NCBI RefSeq assembly: GCF_030767025.1 | Contig: NZ_JASITE010000012.1 | Location: 124,001-188,000, forward strand | DNA length: 64,000 nt | Direction: 5' to 3' | Source: Nocardia sp. CC227C | GTDB taxonomy: Bacteria > Actinomycetota > Actinomycetes > Mycobacteriales > Mycobacteriaceae | In this document: one piece after another, positions 9,052-16,989 of the stretch | Layout: every line of letters starts with the position of its first letter | Position numbering within the stretch: position 1 is the stretch's first letter | Notes under the pieces: generated by a model | Database searches by the model: none | What the model was told of the DNA's origin: nothing | The model's input: the letters and a program-made list of their open reading frames with translations, nothing else | Program-made: the position numbers and the translations under genes

Positions 9052-10677
9052 ATGGGCGTGGTCGACAACCTGCTGCGGGCTCGAGCGGAATACGAGCGGC
9101 GGGAGTGGCTGGCCGCATTCGGCACGCTGTCCGACCTGGACGCGGACGCGCTCGACGGCGACGACTTCCTGCGCCTGGCGACGGCCGCCTATCTGACGGG
9201 GCGCACCAATGACAGCATCCACGCGTTGCAGCGCGCCTACCAGCTGCACGTGGATGCGGGCGACCCGCTGGCGGCGATTCGCAGCGCGTTCTGGCTGGCA
9301 CAGACGCTGCTGTTCTCCGGGGAGTCCGTCGTCGGGGGCGGCTGGGTGGCCAGAGCGCAGCGACTGTTGGAGGATGTGCCCGGCGATGTGGTCGAACGCG
9401 GATACGTCCTGGTCGCGGTGACGCTCCGCCATGTTTTCGCGGGTGAGTTCCCCGCCGCCGCCCGATGCGCCGACGAAGTCTCCGACTACGGCCGCAGATT
9501 CGGCGAACCGGACCTGACCGCGATGGGGCTCTGCGTCCAGGGCAGGCTGGCCATGTACTCCGGTCGGGTACGCGAGGGCCTGGCGCTCCTGGACGAGGCG
9601 ATGGCCTGCATATCCACCGGCGGCGTGTCGACCATGTTCGTCGGCCACATTTACTGCGCGATGATCGAGGCGTGCCAGGAAGTCTCCGACCTCGGCCGAG
9701 CCGAGACATGGACGATGGCATTGACCACCTGGTGCGCCGATCAACCCGGCCTGGTGATGTTCACCGGCCAGTGCGCGGTGCATCGCGGCCAATTGATGCG
9801 CATGCACGGGGCCTACGACGCGGCACTCGAGGAATTCGAGCTCGCGGTGCACCGCTACACCGCGGCCGAGACATCCACGGCCGCGGGCTTGGCTCTGGCC
9901 GAACGAGGGGATGTGCTACGCATTCGCGGCGCGTACGACGAGGCCGACCGCGCCTACCACGCCGCGCTGGCGTGCGGTCACGAGCCACAGCCCGGACTCG
10001 CGCTGCTCTGGCTGGCTCGTGGACGAATCGCGGCAGCACTCGGTGCCGCACGCCGCCTGATCGCCGAGACGAAGAATTCCGTGCACCGGTCGCGGATACT
10101 GCCCGCCGCCATCGAAATCCTGCTCGCCGCCGGCGCATTCGAGGAGGCGGCCGATCTCGGCGACGAGTTGTCCCGGATCAGCGCGACGTTCGGCTGCGCC
10201 GCGCTGCGGGCGATGGCAGGTCACGCCCGAGGTTGTATCGCACTGGCCCGAGACGACCACGCCGCCGCCATCACCGAGCTGCGCCTCGCGGCACGGATCT
10301 GGTCCGAGCTGGACGCACCGTACGAAGCGGCACGCTGCCGGGTCGCGATCGGCCGCGCGCTGCGTGCACTCGGCGACGAAGAGTCCGCCCGCTCCGATTT
10401 GACCGCCGCCCGCCGCGCCTTCGCCCAACTCGGCGCCGTCCCGGCGGAACGAGCGACCACCGAATTGCTACATCCGGCCAAACCCTGCGGGCTGACCGCA
10501 CGCGAACTGGAGGTATTGCGCCTGGTAGCCGCCGGGCACAGCAATCCGGAAATCGCGGCCACCCTGGTCCTCAGCGAGAAAACCGTGGCACGGCACCTGT
10601 CCAATATCTTCACCAAGATCGACGTGACCTCCCGAACCGCGGCCGCCGCCTTCGCCTACGAGCGCCATCTCAGCTGA
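9052..10677 (+). CDS. LuxR-family regulator with TPR-like N-terminal region
   Basis: A 541-residue protein. The first 470 residues are alpha-helical repeats of TPR type, with many Ala-rich YxxA...LA units such as ALEEFELAVHRYTAAETSTAAGLALAERGDVLRIRGAYDEAD. The C-terminal 60 residues are a LuxR/GerE helix-turn-helix: LTARELEVLRLVAAGHSNPEIAATLVLSEKTVARHLSNIFTKIDV. There is no P-loop, so it resembles a shortened MalT/LAL-type regulator whose TPR part senses a ligand or partner. AGGAG is 8 nt before the ATG. It probably controls the upstream monooxygenase gene (inference from operon position). Confidence 0.88.
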   Translation: MGVVDNLLRARAEYERREWLAAFGTLSDLDADALDGDDFLRLATAAYLTGRTNDSIHALQRAYQLHVDAGDPLAAIRSAFWLAQTLLFSGESVVGGGWVARAQRLLEDVPGDVVERGYVLVAVTLRHVFAGEFPAAARCADEVSDYGRRFGEPDLTAMGLCVQGRLAMYSGRVREGLALLDEAMACISTGGVSTMFVGHIYCAMIEACQEVSDLGRAETWTMALTTWCADQPGLVMFTGQCAVHRGQLMRMHGAYDAALEEFELAVHRYTAAETSTAAGLALAERGDVLRIRGAYDEADRAYHAALACGHEPQPGLALLWLARGRIAAALGAARRLIAETKNSVHRSRILPAAIEILLAAGAFEEAADLGDELSRISATFGCAALRAMAGHARGCIALARDDHAAAITELRLAARIWSELDAPYEAARCRVAIGRALRALGDEESARSDLTAARRAFAQLGAVPAERATTELLHPAKPCGLTARELEVLRLVAAGHSNPEIAATLVLSEKTVARHLSNIFTKIDVTSRTAAAAFAYERHLS

Positions 10678-11100
10678 GCATCACGTCCCCCCGGTACCGG
10701 GATGATCCGGGCCACCGAGTGACCCGGACCGACGGGGATCGGGCGGACGAGCCGAGGCGGTCGGCCAGTAGGCCCGTGAAGGTGACCAGCCATGCGATGA
10801 CGGCCACGGCGCACAGGACCCTGCCCACGGTGTGCAGCGGTTCCAGGCCGAGCACGGCTCCGCCGGTCAGGGTGGCAACCGTGGTCATGCCGAGCGGGAA
10901 GACCGTGGCCCAGCGGCGAATGTCGTGACGCGGGCGCGGGCGGACCACCTCCGCGACCGCCATGAGACGATGTACAGCGCCCAGTTGAGTGCCAGCAGCA
11001 CCCGCAGCGTCACCTCGAGTGCCGTCTGCGCGTGGCCCGTCCACAGGCGTGCCGCAAGGAGTTTCGCGGCCGCGAAAGCCGGCCTGGAACGATGATCACC
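10670..11100 (-). pseudogene. TDT-family (tellurite/C4-dicarboxylate exporter, SLAC1-like) transporter remnant, frameshifted
   Basis: Two minus-strand frames together encode the C-terminal end of a TDT-type transporter. From about 11100 to 10957 one frame gives RPAFAAAKLLAARLWTGHAQ... ending in LRVLLALNWALYIVSW. At about 10960 the coherent sequence jumps to another frame, MAVAEVVRPRPRHDIRRWATVF, continuing with PLGMTTVATLTGGAVLGLEPLH and a final hydrophobic helix to the stop at 10670. The N-terminal 6-7 helices are absent. The frame change plus missing 5' part make it a pseudogene. Its 3' end overlaps the LuxR-gene end by 8 bp, and its decayed 5' side abuts the vapBC promoter, so the toxin-antitoxin insertion may have removed the rest (inference). 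Confidence 0.65.
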
Positions 11101-11230
11101 TACGCACCACGCGTGCAGCCGCACCAGGTCTCCGCCATCGCGGAAGAGCTCGCCGGAATCTGTCTCCCTCTCCTCGATTTCATCCCCGGGCCCCGGTTCG
11201 ATCTGCCATCCATCGGCCGGATCGTAGGCC

Positions 11231-11268
11231 ATGTTGATGACGTACAATCCTTTGTACATCACCAACAT
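11231..11268 (+). promoter_or_regulatory. vapBC promoter with embedded palindromic operator
   Basis: Arms 11231-11247 and 11252-11268 (17 nt each, 15 of 17 complementary, 4-nt spacer) form a strong dyad centred on GTACAA...TTGTAC. TACAAT (11243-11248), a good -10 hexamer, lies inside it, so binding of the antitoxin complex would block transcription. The distance of 36 bp from -10 to the vapB ATG leaves room for the GGAGG site at 11273-11277. Confidence 0.7.
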
Positions 11269-11283
11269 GGGTGGAGGCTTGCC

Positions 11284-11502
11284 ATGACAGTCACGCAGAT
11301 CGACCTTGACGACGACGCTCTACAGCGCGCGATGGCTCTATCGAAAGCGAAAACGAAGAAGGACGCGGTGAACCTGGCCCTGCGGTTCTACGCGGAGAAG
11401 CAGGAGCGTGCCGCTCGCATCGCCCAGCACTTCGAGCGAGCACGGCACTGGCAAGCGATCGACGACGCTGCTCGTCGGCATGAGGAGGAAAAGGCCAGGT
11501 GA
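11284..11502 (+). CDS. vapB: VapB-type antitoxin
   Basis: A 72-residue acidic/basic protein starting MTVTQIDLDDDALQRAMALSKAKTKKDAVNLALRFY, the ribbon-helix-helix fold of the VapB antitoxin family (DUF2191-like), in which the first strand contacts the operator. The C-terminal 35 residues are charged and flexible (EKQERAARIAQHFERARHWQ), as expected for the toxin-neutralising tail. GGAGG is 6 nt upstream of the ATG. An in-frame upstream start at 11032 is rejected because that region is the decayed transporter and the operator. The stop overlaps the vapC start (GTGA). Confidence 0.9.
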   Translation: MTVTQIDLDDDALQRAMALSKAKTKKDAVNLALRFYAEKQERAARIAQHFERARHWQAIDDAARRHEEEKAR

Positions 11503-11909
11503 TCTATCTGCTCGACACCTCCGCCCTGGTGCGACTGCTGTCGAACGAGAAATTGCAGCAAACATGGTTCGACGCGATCGACGCCGAGGCCATCGGCTCA
11601 TGCTTTCCACAGCGCGCGGAGTTCCTGTACAGCGCTCGCAATCGAACCGAATACGACGAAATCGCTGAGATGTTCTCCGACCTCTACCCCAACGTCACAG
11701 TTCCCAAGCATGCCGATCGATGGGTTGCGGCGACACAGTATCGGATGGCGCGGGCAGGCGCACACCGCAGCGCCTCAGCAATCGACCTCATTATCGCCGC
11801 GACGGCCGCGCACCACGGATTGACTGTGCTGCACGACGACAACGACTTCGCGACCGTGGCACGCCACGCACCCGAGTTGCGACAGCACAACATTCACGAC
11901 ATCGCTTGA
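11499..11909 (+). CDS. vapC: VapC-type PIN-domain ribonuclease toxin
   Basis: A 136-residue PIN-domain protein. The acidic metal-binding set is visible: Asp6 (LLDTSALVR), Glu41 (RAEFLYSARN), Asp96 (SAIDLIIAATA) and Asp114/Asp116 (LHDDNDFATV). VapC toxins cleave tRNA or rRNA; the target here is unknown. The GTG start overlaps the vapB stop by 4 nt, the usual translationally coupled arrangement. The gene is full length and no lesion is seen, so the pair should be functional. Confidence 0.92.
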   Translation: MIYLLDTSALVRLLSNEKLQQTWFDAIDAEAIGSCFPQRAEFLYSARNRTEYDEIAEMFSDLYPNVTVPKHADRWVAATQYRMARAGAHRSASAIDLIIAATAAHHGLTVLHDDNDFATVARHAPELRQHNIHDIA

Positions 11910-11946
11910 AAACCCCGCCCAGGTTCGAAGGGCAGCGGCTTCCCGA

Positions 11947-13170
11947 CTACTTCAGAAGTACGGGCAAACGGTCGTGCCCATTGGCGATGAAGCCGGGCAC
12001 CGAACCCAATTCGTCGGGGGAAACGGCCAGTTTCATCTGCGGAAACCGCTGGAAGAGCGTGGGAAGAGCCACCCGCGCCTCCAGCCGGGCCAGCGGCGCA
12101 CCCGGACAGCGGTGGGGTCCGTACCCGAACGCCATATGGTCCTTGTTCGCCCGTGCGGGATCGAACCTGTCCGCGCTGTCACCGTAGATCTCGGGGTCTC
12201 GGTTGGCACCGGCGGGGCAGGACAGTATCGGATCGCCAGCGGCGATCGCCACATCGCCGAGGGTGAAGTCCCGTACCGCGTAGCGCAGCGGGGCGTGCGC
12301 GATCGACGGTTCGAACCGCAGCACCTCCTCGATGACATCCGTCCAGGGCAGGGTCCCGTCGAGTGCGGCGGCCCGCTGGTCCGGATGGGTGAGCAGCAGA
12401 AATATCGACTGGTCGATGAGGTCCACCGTCGTCTCATGTCCGGCATTGACCGTCAGGTAGAGCGTCCCGACGAGTTCCTCGACGCTGAAATCCTTGGCGG
12501 GGTCGTCGACATGGGAGATGAGCGTGCTGGTCATATCCTCGCCGGGGTTCTCCCGCCGGTACTCGACGAGCTGCTGCAGGAGTCCGATCATCTCCTCGTA
12601 GTTGGCGACGGCCTCCGCTTCGCTCAGGGCGACGTCGAAGATGCCGTCCACGCATTTCCGCAGGGGCCCGATCAGGTGCTCGGGCACTCCGATCAGCTCG
12701 TTGATCACCCGCAGCGGCAGCGGGTAGGCGAACTCCTCCCGGATATCCACCGGGTCGCCCTGACACATGCCATCCAGTTCCGTCACCAGCTCATCGGCGA
12801 TCGCCTGAATGCGGGGCTCGAGCGCCGCGGTGCGCCTGGCGGTGAACACCGGGGCCACGAAATTGCGGAGTCGACGATGTTCGGGTCCGTACGCGGTGAA
12901 CATGGACCGGGTATTCACCCAGTTGAGCAGAGGGAAATCCCGGCCGATCTCCCCGTTCCGGAATGCCGGCCAGTGTTGGCGCGGATCCTTCGAGACCGCG
13001 GGGCCGGAGAGGACCTCCTCGAGCAACGCCGCGCTGGTCACCGACCAGGCAGGCACTCCGCCCGGAAGCACCACCTTGGTGACGGGTCCCCGCTCCCGGA
13101 TGCGGGCGATCTCACCCTGGATGTCGGTGCCTTCGGGATCAATGACGATGGGGTCGGTACGGTCCTGCAC
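11947..13170 (-). CDS. cytochrome P450
   Basis: A 407-residue bacterial class-I P450. The I-helix oxygen-binding motif is AGHET (243-247), the K-helix ExxR is in EEVLR (about 281-285), and the haem loop is FGYGPHRCPG (348-357) with Cys355 as thiolate ligand. The open frame extends to 13296, but GTG 13170 has GGAG 6 nt upstream and gives the usual actinobacterial N terminus (TDPIVIDPEGTDIQGEIARIRERGP), so I choose it. It lacks a reductase domain, so it needs a ferredoxin partner that is not in this neighbourhood. The substrate is unknown; the sequence style suggests the CYP105/107 range of secondary-metabolite or xenobiotic hydroxylases. Confidence 0.93.
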   Translation of the reverse strand: MQDRTDPIVIDPEGTDIQGEIARIRERGPVTKVVLPGGVPAWSVTSAALLEEVLSGPAVSKDPRQHWPAFRNGEIGRDFPLLNWVNTRSMFTAYGPEHRRLRNFVAPVFTARRTAALEPRIQAIADELVTELDGMCQGDPVDIREEFAYPLPLRVINELIGVPEHLIGPLRKCVDGIFDVALSEAEAVANYEEMIGLLQQLVEYRRENPGEDMTSTLISHVDDPAKDFSVEELVGTLYLTVNAGHETTVDLIDQSIFLLLTHPDQRAAALDGTLPWTDVIEEVLRFEPSIAHAPLRYAVRDFTLGDVAIAAGDPILSCPAGANRDPEIYGDSADRFDPARANKDHMAFGYGPHRCPGAPLARLEARVALPTLFQRFPQMKLAVSPDELGSVPGFIANGHDRLPVLLK

Positions 13171-13753
13171 GAGAACTCCAATCTGACCGTCGAACCGGCG
13201 AACGAGAGCCCTGTGTTCTACCCCCTCGGCCTCCAGGGCCCTTGACAAGGGTAACCACCGATCCCGTTGGCTCTCTACCCTTTTCGGCGAAGTCACAACT
13301 CCCGCCTGCTTGCGCGCGATTCAATGCAGTGACACAACAACTTTCACCAGCTTGAAGGCGCCCGGCCCAACGGGACGTACCGGCGACGACCGCTCAGGGC
13401 GTCAGGTGACCAACACGGCCAGAACATGGTCTGCTCCACGCTGTGCATGCCCGGAGGCCGGGAAGTAGCCCTGACCGATAAACGCTGAGCTGTCCGCGTC
13501 CATCGAAAGTGCTCGAGGGAGAATATGTTACAAACGCTGATATCGGCGCAGCCATGACCGCGATCGAGCTCGTTCGCTACACTGCGGCATCGGCCAGCCA
13601 CATTGCTCAGTCAGCGTTCACTTTCCGGTCGGCGCGTATGAACGCTTACGCGACGATCACCCAGGGCCCGGATCGAGAAGTGGGCGAGCGCACGTGGTCT
13701 TGGTGCACGCACTGCGATTCTCGCTGCTCGACCCGAACCGCTGCCATACAACA
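13171..13753. other. intergenic stretch, no gene supported
   Basis: About 580 bp between the P450 start and the tRNA-Val terminator. It is less GC-rich than its surroundings, and short open frames exist on both strands, but none has a ribosome site, family resemblance or good codon bias. It presumably contains the P450 promoter near 13171-13330. Confidence 0.4.
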
Positions 13754-13786
13754 AAGAAGCCGCAGGTTATTGACCTGCGGCTTCTT
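13754..13786 (-). terminator. rho-independent terminator of tRNA-Val(CAC)
   Basis: A perfect 14-bp stem (AAGAAGCCGCAGGT and its complement) with a 5-nt loop. On the minus strand it is followed by TTTGTTGT. It begins 5 bp beyond the tRNA 3' end. Confidence 0.85.
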
Positions 13787-13791
13787 CAGAG

Positions 13792-13863
13792 TGGTTCTAG
13801 CTGGGTTCGAACCAGCGACCCCTCGCGTGTGAGGCGAGTGCTCTCCCACTGAGCTATAGAACC
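13792..13863 (-). tRNA. tRNA-Val(CAC)
   Basis: A 72-nt cloverleaf: acceptor GGTTCTA paired with TAGAACC, D-arm GCTC/GAGC, anticodon stem CTCGC/GCGAG with loop CTCACAC (anticodon CAC), and T-arm GCTGG-TTCGAAC-CCAGC. The discriminator is A. CCA is not fully encoded. Confidence 0.95.
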
Positions 13864-14122
13864 GTAGCTCGCCGCCGAAGCGGCTGTTCGTCTCGGCGCT
13901 TTCGTGCCGTTCCGAACGAGACAGAACATTAACACGCTCCCCCGGCGTCACACCAAATCGCGTGCATATGGGCACAAAATGCGGGTTCGACCAGGGCGGC
14001 AGGGCGACTCGCCGGGCTGCCGCGGGCGGGGGCGGCGGTGCGATGGGTGGAGCCGCGCACGGTTCGGTGACCGACGCGCACCATCCGGGCGAGCATGGCG
14101 CGGCGGTGAGTTGGCGGGCGTG

Positions 14123-14144
14123 TGAACTACACCGGTGTAGTTCA
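14123..14144. promoter_or_regulatory. 22-bp perfect palindrome upstream of tRNA-Gly promoter
   Basis: TGAACTACACC is followed directly by its exact reverse complement, with no spacer. It lies 26 bp upstream of the tRNA-Gly -35. The surrounding 380 bp (13864-14243) has no gene. It looks like a site for a symmetric dimeric DNA-binding protein, though no regulator gene is adjacent. Confidence 0.45.
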
Positions 14145-14169
14145 GTTTCACCCCCTCCTACCAGCCGAT

Positions 14170-14199
14170 TTGTTGCTTGCACAGATGGTGGGCTAATGT
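14170..14199 (+). promoter_or_regulatory. promoter of tRNA Gly-Cys-Val cluster
   Basis: TTGTTG (14170-14175), an 18-nt spacer, then TAATGT (14194-14199) and a TTCTCTCTCG start region. The same layout (TTGGAG, 18 nt, TAGTGT or TATGGT, pyrimidine-rich start) precedes the other two tRNA-Gly copies. Confidence 0.65.
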
Positions 14200-14243
14200 T
14201 CTCTCTCGTCAGCGGGACAGCCGGAAGGCGCCCGAGGTGACAT

Positions 14244-14316
14244 GCGGATGTAGCGCAGCTGGTAGCGCATCACCTTGCCAAGGTGAGGGTCGCGGGTTCG
14301 AATCCCGTCATCCGCT
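14244..14316 (+). tRNA. tRNA-Gly(GCC), copy 1
   Basis: A 73-nt cloverleaf: acceptor GCGGATG/CATCCGC, anticodon stem TCACC/GGTGA with loop TTGCCAA (anticodon GCC), and T-arm GCGGG-TTCGAAT-CCCGT with a wobble pair. CCA is not encoded. Identical to the copies at 19276 and 36065. Confidence 0.96.
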
Positions 14317-14339
14317 CGAGAGGCCAACACGGCCTACTT

Positions 14340-14410
14340 GGCGGTGTGGCCGAGTGGTGAGGCAACGGCCTGCAAAGCCGTGCACACGGGTTCGATTCCC
14401 GTCGCCGCCT
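14340..14410 (+). tRNA. tRNA-Cys(GCA)
   Basis: A 71-nt cloverleaf: acceptor GGCGGTG/CGCCGCC (one G-U), anticodon stem ACGGC/GCCGT with loop CTGCAAA (anticodon GCA), and T-arm ACGGG-TTCGATT-CCCGT. It lies 23 bp after tRNA-Gly, same transcript. Confidence 0.95.
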
Positions 14411-14434
14411 CTTCTTCGTGAAGAGACAAGACTC

Positions 14435-14509
14435 GCGCGATTAGCTCAGCGGGAGAGCGCTTCCCTGACACGGAAGAGGTCACTGGTTCAATCCCAGTAT
14501 CGCGCACCA
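14435..14509 (+). tRNA. tRNA-Val(GAC), copy 1
   Basis: Acceptor GCGCGAT/ATCGCGC, anticodon stem CTTCC/GGAAG with loop CTGACAC (anticodon GAC), T-loop TTCAATC. The 3' CCA is encoded (14507-14509). It differs from the copy at 19361 by one T-loop base (TTCAATC versus TTCGATC). Confidence 0.95.
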
Positions 14510-14524
14510 GAGAAATACCAGATC

Positions 14525-14550
14525 AGGCCCGGTTTCCACCGGGCCTTTCT
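14525..14550 (+). terminator. terminator after tRNA Gly-Cys-Val cluster
   Basis: A 9-bp stem AGGCCCGGT/ACCGGGCCT with loop TTCC, followed by TTCT, 15 bp after the tRNA-Val CCA. Confidence 0.75.
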
Positions 14551-14565
14551 GCTGTCGTGAACCGG

Positions 14566-15666
14566 TCAGCTCGAGTGCGTCGTGGCGCGGCGGGTCCAAC
14601 CGGCATCCCGGACGGCGGTGTGCAGGGCGTCCAGGCCGAATGCCTCGACCGGGCCCAGGGCGCCGGTGGTGAGCAGGCCGCCGTTCAGGGCCGTGTGCGC
14701 GGCCCAGGCCAGCATGCGGGCGGTGAAGTCGTAGGGGTCGCCGCCGGTGAGGGTGACCGAGGACAGGCGGTTGTCGGAGGCGTCGTAGGTTTCGGCGACG
14801 ACCCAGCCGCGGGTGCGGGCGCGTGCCCGGGCGTCGGGGCCGCCGGTGGAGCCCTTGACGATTCGCGCCAGTGCGGCTTCGAGTCCGTGCTTCAGGGGTG
14901 GGAGTTGTGCCGCGGTCGCGGCCAGGGTCGAACCGATCCGCATGCCGTGGGCTGCGGCGGGCGGCAGGCCGAGGTACACGTCGACCGAGCGTAGATTCGG
15001 ATGGGTGCGCGGCAGGGCGAAGTGCTCGGAGCCGGGGATCGAGACGGCCGTGCGGGGTTTTCCGGCGACGTCGAAGTCGCGCAGGTGCGCGGCGGTCGGT
15101 TCGGTGACGATCCTGCCGTCGCGCAATGCGAAGCCGCGCTCGAAGAGCATCCCGGCCACCGAGGCGCGGGTGCCGCCGCTGGTGCTGGGGCCGTCCATGA
15201 AATAGCCGACATCGACGCGGGCCGCGGCGGGAGCCTCGCGCAGCGCCAGTGCGGCGGCCAGATTGCCTGGCACATAGTCGAATCCGAGCGCCGTCAGCAG
15301 CGCCACACCGGCGGTGCGGGCCTGGTCGTCGTGGTCGAACACGGTGCGGACGAAGGGGCCTTCGCCGGTGGAGTCGAGGTAATGCGCTCCGGCGGTCAGC
15401 GCGGCGGCCAGGGCGGGCCCGCCGTGGCGCAGGAACGGCCCGACCGTCGTCACGAGCACGTCGCCCCGCTCGAGCAGGGCGGTCACCGAGGCGGGGTCGG
15501 CGACATCGGCGACGGCGGTCGGAGCGCCGCCGAGTTCGGCGGCGAGCTTCGCCAGCGCGGCGGCATCGCGCCCGGCCAGCACCGGCGAATCGCCTTGTGC
15601 GATAAACGCTTCGGCGGTCAGGCGGCCGGTGTACCCGGTCGCCCCGAATACGACGATCTTCGGCAT
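14566..15666 (-). CDS. saccharopine dehydrogenase-like NAD(P)-binding protein
   Basis: A 366-residue protein with an N-terminal Rossmann dinucleotide motif GATGYTGRLTAE (residues 8-19) and the TVGPFLRHGGPALAAALTAGAHYLDSTGE block. That block is typical of the saccharopine-dehydrogenase/trans-acting enoyl-reductase superfamily of actinobacteria. The rest is the usual substrate domain, GFDYVPGNLAAALA onward. Relatives include trans-acting enoyl reductases of lipid biosynthesis, but the true substrate is unknown. It is transcribed divergently from a TetR-family gene 147 bp away, which probably regulates it. The start codon ATG 15666 is directly supported by the Rossmann motif position. Confidence 0.85.
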   Translation of the reverse strand: MPKIVVFGATGYTGRLTAEAFIAQGDSPVLAGRDAAALAKLAAELGGAPTAVADVADPASVTALLERGDVLVTTVGPFLRHGGPALAAALTAGAHYLDSTGEGPFVRTVFDHDDQARTAGVALLTALGFDYVPGNLAAALALREAPAAARVDVGYFMDGPSTSGGTRASVAGMLFERGFALRDGRIVTEPTAAHLRDFDVAGKPRTAVSIPGSEHFALPRTHPNLRSVDVYLGLPPAAAHGMRIGSTLAATAAQLPPLKHGLEAALARIVKGSTGGPDARARARTRGWVVAETYDASDNRLSSVTLTGGDPYDFTARMLAWAAHTALNGGLLTTGALGPVEAFGLDALHTAVRDAGWTRRATTHSS

Positions 15667-15736
15667 TGCCTGCTACCTGCTTTCTGTTCGGCGTCCAGGG
15701 TGCATGTCTAGCACGCCTCGACAGATTGCTCACATC

Positions 15737-15757
15737 TTGTTGACATGTCGCCAACAA
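15737..15757. promoter_or_regulatory. candidate TetR operator in divergent promoter region
   Basis: TTGTTG (15737-15742) and CAACAA (15752-15757) form an exact dyad with a 9-nt spacer. It lies between the saccharopine-dehydrogenase-like gene and the TetR gene, the usual place for autoregulation. A TTGACA hexamer overlaps the left arm. Confidence 0.45.
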
Positions 15758-15813
15758 TGCCACCAGGCTCTGATCTGAGCCGATATCCGAGGTCGGCGCG
15801 TTGCGGAGGTGAG

Positions 15814-16491
15814 ATGACACAGTCGGTGAGCAGGGAGTGCGTTGAGCCGCCGCGTGTGCGGGACCGTCCGCGGTTCGGCGCGAACCAGCGGGCGGAGCGC
15901 GCGGCGCAACGCCTGCGGGTGCTGACGGCGGCGTCCGGGGTCTTCGGTCGGCGCGGGTACCACGCGGCCCAGATGGACGAGATCGCCGACCGGGCGGGGA
16001 TCAGCAAACCCACTGTGTACAAGCACTTTCCGAGCAAGATCGACCTGTACCTCGCGGTGATCCAGTCGCGGCTGGACCGGTTGGTGGACGATATCCGATC
16101 CGCGTTGACCGCCTCCGGCGACAATAGGGCCCGAACCCGCGCCGCCGTCGCGGTCTACTTCGATTTCATCGACAGCGACCCCGACGGGTTCCGCATGGTG
16201 TTCGAAACCGAGGTGCCGAGCGAGCCGGAGGTGCGCGTACGCATCGACCACGCCATCGACAATTGCGTCATGGCGGTCGCGGGCCTGTTGACCCGCGACC
16301 TCGGGGCCGATGTGGCCCGGGTCCGCGTGCTGGCGGCCGGGCTGGTGGGCATCTGCCGGTTCACCGCGAGGCAGTGGCTCGACACCGACCGGCCGATTCC
16401 CAAGTCCCACGCGATCGACCTGACGGCGAGACTGTGCGCACAGGGGCTGTCGGGAGTTCCGCTGATACGCCGCGGCGAGGTCGCAAGCTGA
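15814..16491 (+). CDS. TetR-family transcriptional regulator
   Basis: A 225-residue protein. The N-terminal helix-turn-helix is at about 35-80: RLRVLTAASGVFGRRGYHAAQMDEIADRAGISKPTVYKHFPSKIDLYLAVI. A long helical ligand-binding domain follows, with FDFIDSDPDGFRMVFETEVPSEPEVRVRI. It starts at ATG 15814 with GGAGGTG 4-10 nt upstream; the in-frame ATG at 15745 overlaps the divergent promoter and is rejected. It probably represses itself and the divergent dehydrogenase-like gene (inference from layout). Confidence 0.92.
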   Translation: MTQSVSRECVEPPRVRDRPRFGANQRAERAAQRLRVLTAASGVFGRRGYHAAQMDEIADRAGISKPTVYKHFPSKIDLYLAVIQSRLDRLVDDIRSALTASGDNRARTRAAVAVYFDFIDSDPDGFRMVFETEVPSEPEVRVRIDHAIDNCVMAVAGLLTRDLGADVARVRVLAAGLVGICRFTARQWLDTDRPIPKSHAIDLTARLCAQGLSGVPLIRRGEVAS

Positions 16492-16729
16492 TTCCGGCGG
16501 ACTCGTCGTGCACGGCTGATCGATCGCCGCCTCCACCCGCCGTGCGCCGGGAAGCTCGGTCCTCGTCCCCCGTCGCCGATTGCATGGTTGGCAACAGCCA
16601 GTGAACAGACGTACTCTCAATCTGCGTTGACATGGCGAATGTTTCTACTGGTGGCAGTTGTTCGATCATGCGGCTTTCAGTCGCGGAAGAACACTCGTTC
16701 ACCAGCTTGATAATGGAGGTGCGGATTCG

Positions 16730-16927
16730 ATGAGCGGGTTCGGGGAGTTGGCGCGGGAGCTGTCCCGGGTGGGGCGGCGCAGCGGTCGGCGACTGTCCAG
16801 GGTCGGGGCCGATGCCGCGAGTCGGACCGCGGCCGAGGTGCAGGAACTGCTGAGCGAGAGCGGACATCTCGTCCTCGGTGCGGTGCGGGCCAAAGCGCAC
16901 GACCTGGGGCTGCGGGACAAGCCGTAG
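16730..16927 (+). CDS. small basic helical protein, unknown
   Basis: A 65-residue protein preceded by a strong GGAGGT 9 nt before the ATG. It is Arg-rich in the first half (GELARELSRVGRRSGRRLSRVG), then Ala/Glu-rich (DAASRTAAEVQELLSESGHLVLGAVRAKAHDLGLRDKP), probably two amphipathic helices. No membrane span or metal motif is seen. It could be a nucleic-acid or protein-binding accessory factor; I do not recognise it. It is convergent with the pseudokinase gene, with a strong hairpin between them. Confidence 0.55.
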   Translation: MSGFGELARELSRVGRRSGRRLSRVGADAASRTAAEVQELLSESGHLVLGAVRAKAHDLGLRDKP

Positions 16928-16944
16928 GTCAGCGCAGGTGGCCG

Positions 16945-16977
16945 GCCGTCGGCGAATCCGGTGCGCTCGCCGACGGC
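16945..16977. terminator. bidirectional hairpin between convergent genes
   Basis: A perfect 11-bp stem (GCCGTCGGCGA and complement) with an 11-nt loop, placed between the stops of the small protein gene and the pseudokinase gene. No U-run, as is common in actinobacterial terminators. Confidence 0.55.
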
Positions 16978-16989
16978 GCGGACCTCGGG

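Noticed and set aside
13509..13832. Plus-strand ORF running into tRNA-Val
   Set aside because: Overlaps the terminator and tRNA on the other strand; no ribosome site or coding bias.
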